A stretch of 64,000 nucleotides of DNA from Nereocystis luetkeana. Lineage: Eukaryota > Sar > Phaeophyceae > Laminariales > Laminariaceae. Under the pieces are notes generated by a model. The model did no database searches, was not told where the DNA came from, and was given only the letters and a program-made list of their open reading frames with translations. The position numbers and the translations under genes were made by a program. The stretch is taken from contig JARUPZ010000010.1 of the NCBI GenBank assembly GCA_031213475.1, forward strand, positions 7,294,776-7,358,775, in the 5' to 3' direction. Positions 46,658 to 57,900 of the stretch are shown here, piece by piece; position 1 is the first letter of the stretch; each line of letters starts with the position of its first letter.

Positions 46658-47100
46658 AGTTTTTTTTTTTTTTTTCTCATCCCATTCATTATCTTCGCAC
46701 ATCTTCTTCTCTCTCTCTCCTTCCAACTCGTAACTCAGATCCGGGGTCACATAGCAGGCTCTTCTACTCCCTTCCCGCTACGGTACGTGCCTTCATTTTT
46801 ATCGAGAGAAGATTTCAGCATTTTCTTCCCTCGTCGACTCGCATCAAATTGTGCCTACCCACGCTGCAAGGCGCTCTCAACAATTGAATCCTTTTTATTT
46901 TTATTTTTGCAAATAAAGTCAAAGTCCGACCCACCTGGGGCTCGAACCCAGGACTCAAACAAGTAGAATTCGAGGTTAACCCCTTTAGAACCGCAGTCCT
47001 GTTTGGGGACAAAACTACTTGAAATTTGAGTGGTTTGTCCCCAGAACGGGACTGCGGTTCTAAAAGGGTTAACCACTTGAAAGAACCACCGCGGCGACCG
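46658..47100 (-). mobile_element. SINE family B interrupted by a TTAA MITE
   Basis: Full SINE-B in minus orientation. Its head sequence GAGGTTAACCACTTGAACC is split at TTAA by the 89-bp MITE. AAAGAACCACC replaces AACCACC just after, a small extra change. Confidence 0.85.
46980..47068. mobile_element. 89-bp TTAA MITE inside a SINE, copy 3
   Basis: TTAA 46976-46979 and 47069-47072. Removing the element plus one TTAA restores the head sequence seen in the other SINE-B copies exactly. Ends CCCCTTTAGAACCGCAGTCC and GGACTGCGGTTCTAAAAGGG. Confidence 0.9.
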
Positions 47101-47108
47101 GCTATAGT

Positions 47109-47134
47109 TACCAGGTACCAGGTATTACCTGGTA
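47109..47134. repeat. Cluster of three TACCWGGTA words
   Basis: Words at 47109, 47116 (sharing TA with the first) and 47126 lie directly between the SINE-B end and the TAACAAACG repeat. Confidence 0.8.
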
Positions 47135-47139
47135 AGTAA

Positions 47140-48015
47140 TAACAAACGCTACACGGATTTATGCTAAAAATACTCTCGATTCCCCGCACCTGTGGCACCT
47201 GGCACCTTCCGTTTTCCGTCACGACAATTTTGTCAAGCAACAACAAACATCAATCAGCTGACATTATTACTTTACTTTGCCACCAGCTCTCTACTCGCAC
47301 TCACCTTGGATTCCCGATCCGCCGCTAAACTACCACCTATTATGTGAGTCGCGAATTTGTAAACTTGTTCCAGGGCGTACTCGTACTACTCTAACAGCAG
47401 GTGGTTGGCGTAGAGCAATGGGGATGACTGGCGTAGAGCTCTGCACCTGGCACCGATTCCTGCAGCAAATGATCCAGCGCTCGGTCGTCTCTCCCACGTT
47501 TGCCGCTCCAAAGCTCGAAGGCTATCGCACTGGTTCGAATCCCTTTGTCCGTACTGCTGCGTTTCGTACCTGGTAGTGCGCACAGCAGAACCTACATATT
47601 GATACTGCTGCATGCAGCCCATGTTTGATGCTGGGCGCATCCGGGTATGTGCTTGCGTAGTCGAACTGCTGTGGCTATATGGCCCATGTATAGATGCTGG
47701 GCGCATCCGGGTATGTGCTTGCGAGTATAGTCGAACTGGCTATCTATATGGCCCATATATAGCCAGTTCGACTATTAATATATACATGGCCCGGGTTGGG
47801 TACATACTGGCGCCAGCGCCAGTACCAGGTCAGCAGCCAGTAGACTGGGTCCAAACAGTACACTGGTGCCGCGGCGAAGCCGCTTGGTCGCGGCGCCCCC
47901 CCCGGCTGGTGAGGGGGCTCCGCCGGAGGCGCCCCGCCGGAGACGTGTTTTACGCGATTTGGCTCTACTATTAATAGAACATATCGAATGATTTTGGGCC
48001 CCTTCGATGCTGCCG
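47140..48015. other. Tandem repeat, hairpin and GC-rich patch; no gene
   Basis: Two units of about 70 bp starting GATGCTGGGCGCATCCGGGT lie at 47628 and 47694. At 47728-47773 a perfect 16-bp stem (TAGTCGAACTGGCTAT / ATAGCCAGTTCGACTA) forms. 47865-47950 is a GC-rich hairpin patch (GGGGCTCCGCCGGAGGCGCC). Confidence 0.6.
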
Positions 48016-48017
48016 GA

Positions 48018-48372
48018 CTTTTTTTTTTTTTTTTTTTTCTCATCCCATTCATTATCTTCGCACATCTTCTTCTCTCTCTCCTTCCAACCCGTAACTCAGA
48101 TCCGGGTCACATAGCAGGCTCTTCTACGCCCTTCCCGCTACGGTACGCGCCTTCATTTTTATCGCGAGAAGATTTCAGCCTTTTCTTCCCTCGTCGACTC
48201 GCATCGAATTGTGCCTACCCACGCTGCAAGGCGCTCTCAACAATTGAATCCTTTTTATTTTTATTTTTCCAAATAAAGTCAAATGTCCGACCCACCTGGG
48301 GCTCGAACCCAGGACTCAAACACACAACAAGCAGAATTCGAGGTTAACCACTTGAACCACCGGGGCGACCGG
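48018..48372 (-). mobile_element. SINE family B, full copy
   Basis: Complete head, T-arm, body and an 18-base T run at the plus-strand left end. The head has a small ACACAAC expansion relative to other copies. Confidence 0.85.
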
Positions 48373-48712
48373 CTCCTTGGACTTGGGTATAAATAGTACG
48401 TACAGTAAACGCAATATAATTGGGGACAACAGTCAAAAATGTTGTTGACAATTTTTCTTGACATCGGTGGATGACATAGCTAATCGCTAATCACATGACT
48501 GCTGTGTATTCAACATTTCATCAACAAGCTGCTCCCGAAAAACATTTTGAAGCAAGTTGAAAGCCATGGTGGTGGTGGTCATATTTCATCAACACATCCA
48601 CACTCGAAGCCATGAATAAATTACTTCAAAGTTTCAAAGTGTATGTACGATTGTATAAGACCCGCCGTTCGGGTCTGTGCAGAGGGCGTGCGTGTTGCTG
48701 CTACTGATAAAG

Positions 48713-48902
48713 CATGGCGTATAGATACATGCCAGGTAAAATATCTCGGTAAATGGTGGGGGTGCATATTCAAGTGAGTATACGCAGGGAAGGAGAGTTG
48801 GTTAGATAAAGTTACGAAGTGGTATTCGATGAATTATGTCAGCTTTTTCATTTTGAATGAATAACGCCCTGCACATTATCAGAAGGCAAATAAATAATAA
48901 AA
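48713..48902 (+). mobile_element. Solo 3' tail of R-LINE (same subfamily as the 30.9-kb copy)
   Basis: It matches 34878-35040 from GCATGGCGTATAGATA to GCAAATAAATAATAAA. It has a 24-bp insertion (CATGCCAGGTAAAATATC...) after GTATAGATA and a 4-bp insertion later. It begins exactly after the coding end, as expected for strong 5' truncation. Confidence 0.8.
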
Positions 48903-49252
48903 ATATTAGATTGTTCCATCGTGTGTACCCAACTCCCTCTAGCCTGTGTGTGCGTGCCTTTGTCTCACAGAGCCTCTCCCCTCTGATGCGGCGTAATTTG
49001 GTGGGTTTCCATGTGGTTTAGGAGGCATAGTGTAGGACGCACGTAAGTGGGCCAAGTACTGGCTGTACTGGCAGCCTCTAATCCAGTACAAGCAGTACCG
49101 CCAGTACAAGAAGAGTACTGCCAGTAGATACTAAGCCAGGACCCAACCCTGACGATATGGTCTACTTGCTGTACCGCAAATAATATAACTCAATAACAAC
49201 AACTGCTTACAACTAGTTTCTGTATAGTTTTACTTTGTAGTACAGCAGCGGT

Positions 49253-51130
49253 ATGCATAGTGAATACGTGCTGGGGCGAGCAATGGAGGTAGTGAGGGAC
49301 GGAGGCGCGGACCGCCTTGCACGCTGCCTCGCTAACATGCCAGACAAGCAAGCGGCGGCCCTCATCACCGTCGAATCCGTCGGGCAGCGGACGGGCTACC
49401 TCGAAAGGGCTCTGGACCCGGGGCTGTCACTCGAAGCATGCCGAAGGGCCGACAACGGGGCTCAGTGGGCCTACGAAAATATCCTAGAGCTACCGGGAGC
49501 GGCGGACGCACAGTCGTTTTTCCAGGAGGGGTGCCCGGCCAGCCAACTGACTCTTAAACCCTACCAACAAGCCCAAGCACGCCTTTCGACGGGAGCAGGA
49601 GGGTTAGGGCTGCCGTCGACGGAAGCGAGGCGAATGTCTGCCTCCATTGGGAGTAGGGTGGGCATCCTGCCGGAGGTTCTAGCAGACCTCACGGGCCCGC
49701 TAGGAGACAGTGTAAAGAGGAGTCTCCCTCATTCGAGCATCATTGCTGAGCTCGGGGGCAGCCTGCGAGAGATCAGGGACACGTGGGGCGTGACAAAAGA
49801 AGCGATGGAGGGCATCGTCCCCGAATCCTGGCTGGAATGGAGCATGGGTGCAGAGGGGGACCTGGTCCCAGGGCCCCCTGAAGCCGACACATGCTGGCGG
49901 CGCATGATGCCGTAACCACCAACTCCCGGAAGGCTCAACAGAGGTTGGGCAAGCTGGTGAATCAGGGTCGACACGCTGCACACACAGCTTCGCTGGAGGG
50001 GCTACCGGAGATTGCACGCCCACCTGGACCAGGCGACCCGCTGGGGGGGAGCGAGACCAAGGCCTTCGCCAAAGCTCGCTACAGGAGCCTACAAGGAGCA
50101 GGAGCCACCACTGCTTGCCTTCGGGCGAGGCCAACAGACTCGCTCCGTGTCATACCAGCAGAGGAGTTCGTGGGCAGGGGAAGGCGCTTCATAGGCATCG
50201 AGGAGCACGTGGCGGTGAGGTGCCCCTGCTGCGAGGCAGTCGACATAAACACACGCCACGCACGCATCTGTCCCAGAGCAGGGGCACAGGTGAACCAACA
50301 TCAACCGTTGGTTCACGCGATCTCCCGCACGCTGAAGCGGCTGGGAATCCCTCACCAAGTGGAGAGCGGCGAACCGTTCACTGCAGACCGGAACCTGCGG
50401 ATGGACATCGTTGTCAGGAGAGGAGGTCTTCGGGACGCTCCTAAAAGGGAATACAGGGAAAAGTCCATCCTGCTGGACGTCACCCATGCAGACCCGCAAG
50501 CGCAGGTCCACCTGCGAGGAGGCAGCGCTGATCATGATGGATCAGCTGCCTCTACCTCCGAGGCGCGCAAGCGCCAACACTACGCGCGTCCGGGACATGT
50601 GTCCTTCGACGAGCGGAGCCACAAACTAGCCACCTTAGCGGTGGAAAGCTTTGGGCGCCTCGGGGTAGAGGGCAGCAACTTCATCGACCAGCTGGCAGCT
50701 AGCGTCGTGGGGGGGAGGGATGGTGGGTCGATGGCAAGGAAGGGGGTAGTGAAGGAACGCCTGCTCCAAATCGTCTCGGTGACCACTCAGGTCGCCATTT
50801 CGAGGAGGGTGTCGAGGTTCAAGCTTCAGCTTAGGGACCGCCAAGAAGGAAGAAGGAACAGGGGAGGGAGGGACGACAGACCGACACCGATGGCGTGGGG
50901 ATGGAGCTTGGATGCAGTTTAGGATTTAAGGATAGAACGTAATGAGAAGGAAGGAGCAAATACAGCAAATAGAGTAGACAAGCTGAAAGTTGGGACGGAA
51001 GGGAGGTAGACTTGGTGCATGGGTTTCCTTTTGTTTCCGAGGTTTTCTTCTTTCGGGAAAGTTATGAGAGATCCATGTTGAAGATCATGCTGCACATTGT
51101 CTGATGGCAAGAGGAATAATAATAATAGTA
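49253..51130 (+). pseudogene. Second R-LINE, 5'-truncated and frameshifted
   Basis: The first frame (49253-49915) corresponds to the region after the reverse transcriptase palm (VVRDGGADRLARCL, NMPDKQAAAL). Near 49888 the frame shifts, and 49891-50922 continues with AAHDAVTTNSRKAQQRLGKL, the knuckle CPCCEAVDINTRHARIC and the endonuclease strands LRMDIVV and ILLDVTHADPQ. The 3' UTR ends TGCACATTGTCTGATGGCAA and a (TAA)n tail. Coding similarity to the 31-kb copy is clear, but the 3' UTRs differ except for the terminal block, so these are two subfamilies. Confidence 0.85.
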
Positions 51131-54100
51131 CCCGATATTAATAATGTTGATGCTGCTGTGTTTGTAGATCCGGTCGCGGGGGTCCCGGGCCGTGGTCGCC
51201 AGATGACAATATCCGTGGGAACCGGCACGACAAGGCATACGTTTATACCCAACAGCCAACCTCTGGCAGCCCAGTTGAGTGCGGTATGGGTCCCACTTCA
51301 ACGCGGTACCGCACTCAACAGGGACATAACATACATTACCTATGAGGAAACATTTAGAGCAGCACTTTGAATTCGTACAATAATGTCACTCAGAGCCCAC
51401 TGTTCAAGTGCACTCAGCTGCAAAACACGCATGCATGCAATCGTCCTCTCTCACACAGGCAAGCCCGAATTTATAGCACGATTGATTCTACAGGTACAAT
51501 GGGTAAACCAGGTGTGTGTATGGTAGGGTTGTGGGCGCTGGCACCGCCGTATGTACTGGCAGTAGTAGTAATGTACTGATTGAGGCGGCCAGTACATTCG
51601 CCAGTATTTTTTATCACACGTACGTGCAAGAAACACGCCATTATATACTGTTGTAGCACGGAAACCCACCAAATAAATGCGTTTCGGGAGGAGGGAGCAA
51701 GATCGTCACATCATCGCCATATACATCCGTGTACGACGTTGCATGCATTTTTCTTGATTGTTTTGTTGATTTTTTCGGTGGTGATGACCGCAATCACCCC
51801 AGGCCATTGGATGCAGCTTCGCTTTGGGTTGATTATGATGGAAAGTCCAAGTTTTTTTGTTTGCCCCCGACGGGCCTTAGGCGCCCCCCCCCCACCAGCC
51901 CCACCAGCCGGGGGGGGGGGGCGAGTGGCGTAGTGAATCTCGACTATTAGTATACTGCTGCAGCCCAATATACTGACTGATTTGACCACAACAGTACAAT
52001 CGCTAATTAACGAGTCAGTCAGTGCTCAGCCCTAATGTATATGGAATTACAGTGATACGAGGATGACCCACAAACAGTGCTCTTACGACACCCAGTTAGC
52101 TGATGCTCTGTACCGGGTACGTGAATATGTGGAGGCGTGCTTGCCCCACTTTAGTGCGGTGGCCGCACAAAAGCGGGACCGGCCCCATATAAGAGCGGTA
52201 GCCGCACTCACGTCGGATAACGCTGTCACAAGAGGTTTTCGCCTCACTTAAAGTGGTAGCCCGCACTCAAAAGTACCGTACGTACTTAAGTGGGACCCCC
52301 ACTGTATTTACTGTACCTGGTAGGTGATAAGATCGTAGAAAATATTTCTGGTCTTCTGGTGGTACGAGGTACATACGATGACATCAACATACCGGTATCT
52401 ATACATCTGCACCGCTAGTGTGCATATAACTTACTGCCGAAGTTCAACAGCAGTCCAACATATTTTCAAGACCTGTACATACTACAGCAGTAGTAGCCTA
52501 CATACATGTCGTACGTGTAGTGTTAATAAAGCGACCCGTGCACTTCTTGCAATTGCTTGCACCGGAGCACTTGGATATATAACACGTACCGGTATATATC
52601 TACGTGATGTGGCCTATCATAACACAGCAGCGGCTTGGCCACGTCGAAATATAATTATTAATGTTACAGCAGTATCAGGAGGAGAAATCGCGGTACTGCC
52701 GTAACGCGGTAGCATGGAGTAGTGCTAACTGCAAACGTACGAACGTACGTGCAGATGCCTTAACGTTATGTGTCTGCTCGATCTCGTCGGCTCTGATACC
52801 GCAACAATGTGTTGCGCCGTGATCAGTGCTTGTATGTACTACCGATATTTCCGTCTAACACGGAAGAAGGCACACTCCGGTGATCACGTCTTGACGTTTA
52901 GAAATAGTACCACCGGGCGTGCGGTTGTGGGGGAGTGTAATATCTAATGCATCCCTGGTAGTAACCAATACGCACGGGAGTCCCGCAGCTAGGGGGTGTG
53001 ATTAAGGTGCAAATAACGACCGTGCCCAGTACTCATTCTCTGGGCTCATTTAGCAAGGAAACAGAAGCTAGGGTTTCTCCGATAGGACCGAGCGAGGCGA
53101 GTTTCCCGAGGTATTTACTTTCAAGTCTTACATGTGTACAGCAGTAGTAGTCTGGGATCCGGCAAAAAGCCGGTACCCACAATGGATGACCCTCTCTGTC
53201 CCCCGGGGAGAGGTGTATCTCATGTCTCATGTCATAACCAAGGGAGCGCTTGCGACCCGAGATCGACGACTCGACCAGTAGAGCTTACGACTTCGAAAAT
53301 GGCTGGTACACACTGTGTACGAGACAAAGGGACCAATGCTAACTCTTACCAGTACTGCTGTACTTAACCTCGAGTCCACGAGGGCTCAAAGAGCTGAAAC
53401 CTTCTCGCGATAAAATGTAAGGCGCGTTCCTTAATGGGGAGGGAGGGGGGGGGGTGTTACTCCTTTGTTGCTTGCGTTAGTCATGTGACCTTTGACCACA
53501 AAGCACCTTGACTTCCAACCTTTGTTCTGGCTGCCGATCCGGATGCGGACCTACAATCGGAATCTATCACAAAGTTCGTGTGACACCTCATGGTACATGT
53601 ACCAGGTATTTAGCAGCGTAGGGCAGCGCCCACGTCACCGCCGAGCCAGTCAGTCAGTGATTGCAGCTATACTACTGCTGGAGGTTGGAGGAGGCGCACA
53701 TGGGATAATGTCTCGCTGGCGGAAGCGTCCACGCCCGTGCGTCCCGCTGCGGTGGGAACCATATGCTCCTTGGTGATGCAACTGGGTATATATATATACC
53801 ACGAGACATGTTGCACAACGAACAAAGAAAAGTGCCACACACGCGAAAAAAGTCCGCACAGCAGTGCCGGCAAACCGGCACAGAGCGGCAAGGGTAGGCT
53901 AGCACGAACTACGAAGGCTTCGGGGTACTAGCTATAGGCCCAGTCGCTGGAGTGAGTAACAGGGGGCCTTCGTGAAGATCCACCTCGCCCACGAGCTCAC
54001 AAGACCGCCCTCATTAAGCAATAAATAGAAGTCAGGAACATCGTTGTTTGTGCCTGAAGTTCCTGTCGAAGCACGACAACCGCAGGCAGCAGTATATACT

Positions 54101-54400
54101 ACTGCTGTACCTGGTACTCGTAGGTAAAATGACTGCACACCTTGTTCCAGCTGGTCCTTTTGAAACTGGGGGGGGGGGAGAGCCCGGATCTGAGTTAAGA
54201 TCAGGGAGGGAGCAGGAGAAAGAAGGACGAAGACAATGGATGATATGGGAATACCTGTCAAATGTTTGATTCGGCTCCGTAGCATTGCCGTTCAGAGGTG
54301 TCGGAGTGGGTTTTGAGGACCCGCATCTTCGACTCACATCTAGTTCGTAGAATCGGGGTTTCCATGAAAACCCCATGTGTCTGCTTTTATGGCTCAAAAG
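51131..54400. other. Intergenic DNA without recognised genes; clusters of short palindromes
   Basis: No conserved exon on either strand. GAGTGCGGTA / TACCGCACTC pairs and GTGCGGTGGCCGCAC-type palindromes lie at 51274-51325 and 52150-52300. GTACTGGCAG / CGCCAGTAC pairs lie at 51556-51620. A C/G-run hairpin is at 51870-51925. Degenerate SINE-B body fragments are at about 53372-53446 and 54178-54250. Confidence 0.45.
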
Positions 54401-54404
54401 AGTG

Positions 54405-54490
54405 GACCTACGGTATACATAAAAACCTATATATTTAACCATTTTTACGAACAATATTTGGTCTTATTAACTATGGTCCCCCGTAATAGT
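54405..54490. mobile_element. TTACGGGGG-family MITE, left end decayed
   Basis: AATATTTGGTCTTATTAACT followed by ATGGTCCCCCGTAATA matches the complete copy at 42308; the left end retains only GGACCTACGGTATAC. Confidence 0.65.
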
Positions 54491-54982
54491 GCGATGGTAC
54501 TGCTTGGAATGATATGGAATGGCCGGTGATTATCTGGGGACAGGTGTTGTGATCGTATTGCAGCACTGGGAGGCGTGACTTAGATGGGAAACCGGGGGTG
54601 TTCCGCAAAGACGAGGCCTTCCGTCAGTCTTTCGTCGTGCTCTAAACGGAATAAAACTGCTCTTCTCCTATTTCTAAGCAATCGACACACGTGAGTAACA
54701 ACGAATACTTGCTCAATAAGCAAACCTGGTAAGGGATACTCTGCGTCCCGACCTGATCTTACCACACTTGTGTCTGATTGTCTCACAATTGCCTACATAG
54801 GTCATTCAGGCCTGGCAGTCGAGGTACGTATCCATTGTCAAATGTTTGATTCCGGGGGGTCTCCATTACGTACGTCCGTACATCACACCATACTTGACGT
54901 ATGTAACGACCCTAACCCGGCTTCAATGCGCCCTCTTTTGTCCAGCAGCTATTCATCGCTACCGAAGACGCAAGTCACCACC

Positions 54983-57900
54983 ATGGGCTCAGGGTCATCG
55001 CATCAGGCCAAATCGCTGAGCCAAGATCTCAGAGGGAAGCACTTTGTCGTGACAGGCGCCAACACCGGGATAGGGTATGTCACCGCCCGTGAGCTGGCGA
55101 AGATGGGGGCCAAGGTGACGTTAGCGTGCAGGAACGACGACAGGGCCCAGCAGGCGGCGGACAAGCTCCGCGGGGAGGCGCTGGCAAAGCCCGTTGAGGA
55201 GGTGAGGATAAAATAACGCGCCTCAAGGTGGATGGAAGCCTAGTAGAGAATCTTGTGCGTAGCCCACGTGACGTAAGGGAGTATCCCCCATTTGCTAATA
55301 AACTAGAGCTGTGGCCTCTTTCACTCAAACGAGGTGGGTGCTTGACTAAACAAGGAAGGGATAAGTGGAGAAACACAACGTATGCCTGTTTGGCTTTTGA
55401 CATGGCCTGACAATTTTGTCTACAAAGCCGTGTTTTTCCTCTTCCGCTGTCACCGAAAACATCTTGCTATGGAAACCCGTGACTCGATTATCAAGCTAAC
55501 GTAGGAGGAATTTCCCAAGTCTGAAACACACCGATTTTTTACTGGCAGAATGAGGCAAAAATGGCTACTAATGGCCACGAGCACCCCACACGATCTAAGA
55601 GCACGTCGTGACAAGCCTAAACAAGCGCTCTTCACTAATGGTACAGATTGCTATTTTCCCGACAAGAGCATGTCGATCTTACTATTAGTATGTAGCACAA
55701 ATACGCTCAAAATCAAGCCAAACACGATCGTTATTCACTGCACGACTTGCGCTCGTGTTGCAAATTGTTTGAGGTGGATTAAACGCCGCTAAGCACACCC
55801 ACTGCGCAGGGCATGGTGCATGGTGGCGGATTCCTCTGGGACAGGCGCCCGCAGCGCCCACGCCTTTTATTGGGGTTTCTTGAATGATGCCGAGGCGTTA
55901 CGGACCCGATTAAAGAGCGGGTTTAATTCAGAGGATACAAAAAAAACTATTCTTATCGGTTCCTTTTTCGTGACAAGCAATTTTGACCGACGCGTTTAGT
56001 CCCGAATGGTCTTGTCTTGGATCCCTCAACCGGGGTAGCCGCTGGTGTGGTCCAAATGAGGTGTGTTCTGGGTTCGTTCTCGTACTCGTACAAACGTTAT
56101 TTATATTTATTTATTGGTAAGTTTTCTGAGGCTGCTCAATTTTTTGGTGTATAGAACTACATACTTAGATCACAACCCCTGAGCGTGCTCGGTTGGTGCA
56201 TCTCTGGCCTCTCAGAGCTCCCACCTCCAAACCGCCTCCTTTCATTACTTGCCGGACCTTTCTAGCAGTTCTTTGTTTTCTCGGTTATTTCTTCCTTTTT
56301 TCTTCTTTCGTTTCGTGTGCGTGCGTGTTCTCCGAGCACGGCATCGCGGGAGGACCCAGCACCGTCGCGGGTGCCAGCGGGTGGGTGCTGGCGGGTAGAG
56401 GGGGGGTTGCAAGGAGCGCGGTCGCCGCTTTCGTGCCTAGGCGTCGCGTGTGCCTCGAAACACGAGGGATGCATGAACGGGCTTTGTCTGGCTTCGATTT
56501 ATGGTTGTTGATAGAGTATGTACGATTTTATAAAGGTCGTTCGGGAGGGCAAGATAATATACAAGCGGTGCTTATTTTTGCGACCACGCTGAAGTTGAAA
56601 GAGGGAGGTGTGCAGTTTGAACACCAACGTTATCGAGCTGGCGAACGACGGCCACGATGAGCACCGGGCTTCACGCGGGGCGGGCGACGGGGCTGATTGT
56701 GGCAGAGAGTGATAAAAGCTTTACCCGGACCGGATCGGTAGCGAGGTGGTCGCGAGAGGGGCGGGCGGCGTACGAGGCTGAGAGAGAAGCTCTTCTGTGC
56801 GTTTTTTTTTTTCTTCTTTTCGACCGGGTGTAAGGTGTTCCAATCAGGCAGAAAAATATTACACGAGACGGGACGGGGATTTTTTTTCCTTTCCGAGTTT
56901 TCGGTTTCATTTCCATTGTTTTCGCTGCTGTGCCGTGCTGTGCTTTCGCTTTCTTCGTACATACAGTACAGACATAGAGCATATCGAAATAAGGAAATAA
57001 GTACAGACAGTAGGACCCTACCTGGGGTGTATGTACGTACGTACGACATCCGCGACGCGAAGCGCATATGTGGCATCCAAGCTGACGTCGGAGCTGTTTT
57101 TTCCTGAAGCATGGCGGCGGGACTCTTGGCATTATCAAGTCGCCGGTTTGCAATTGCGATCCTTGAAAACACTAAACTCAATCGTGGACCTCTGTTCGCT
57201 TCGCATAATTTGATGTACTTTTTTCCTTCCTGAGCGAAGCGCCTTGTATATACATATAGTAGTCCTGCTCTCACGCCAACGCATGCTCCGGAACTCACAC
57301 CTAACTATAATTTGTGCTTCACCAGGTAGCTGTCACCAGGTAAGTGTTCGGCGGGAAACCTAAAGGAACTGCCTTAAGGCAGCTCCGGTTGGCTGTGTTG
57401 GTGTCCACTTCCGCTTCCTCATTCTGACATGACCTACGAACTTGCATTCAATACGTGGTACTTTAGTTTTCGCGTGCGAAGTTGAACTACAGTATATTGT
57501 ACATTTTTTATTTTTTTTTGCTCATCCCATTTATTTTCTTCGCACATCTTCTTCTCTCTCTCCTTCCAACTCGTAACTCAGATCCGGGGTCACATATGTA
57601 CATATATGTTCCCGGCCCTTCAGCGGAGATTCGCGGCGAGAATAAGCGAGGCGGTTTGGCATACCAACTACGTGGTGGTCTCGAGTTTTGAATGCTTACT
57701 TGAGGCCTCGATCATATTTACTACTGTAGTACCAGGTGTACGGAGATGGTGGACTGAACGCGATGAAGTCAACTTTTCATACAGACAACGGGTATGTTCG
57801 GTAGAGTACGTACCGAAGTAGGGGTACTTGCTCGGTAAAAACCCTACCGAACCTTACCGGAAAGTTCGGTAGGGTATTTCGGCCGTACCGAACACTCCGG

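Noticed and set aside
47403-47555. Possible tRNA gene (GGTTCGAATCCC at about 47532 with TGGCGTAGAGCAATGG upstream)
   Set aside because: The boxes are about 130 bp apart and no cloverleaf stems pair, so it is chance or a very old SINE relic.
56193-56660. 155-codon frame in the inverted-repeat arm as a host gene
   Set aside because: It occurs in both arms with indels that change its N-terminal half, has no recognisable domain, and lies in an intron-borne repeat.
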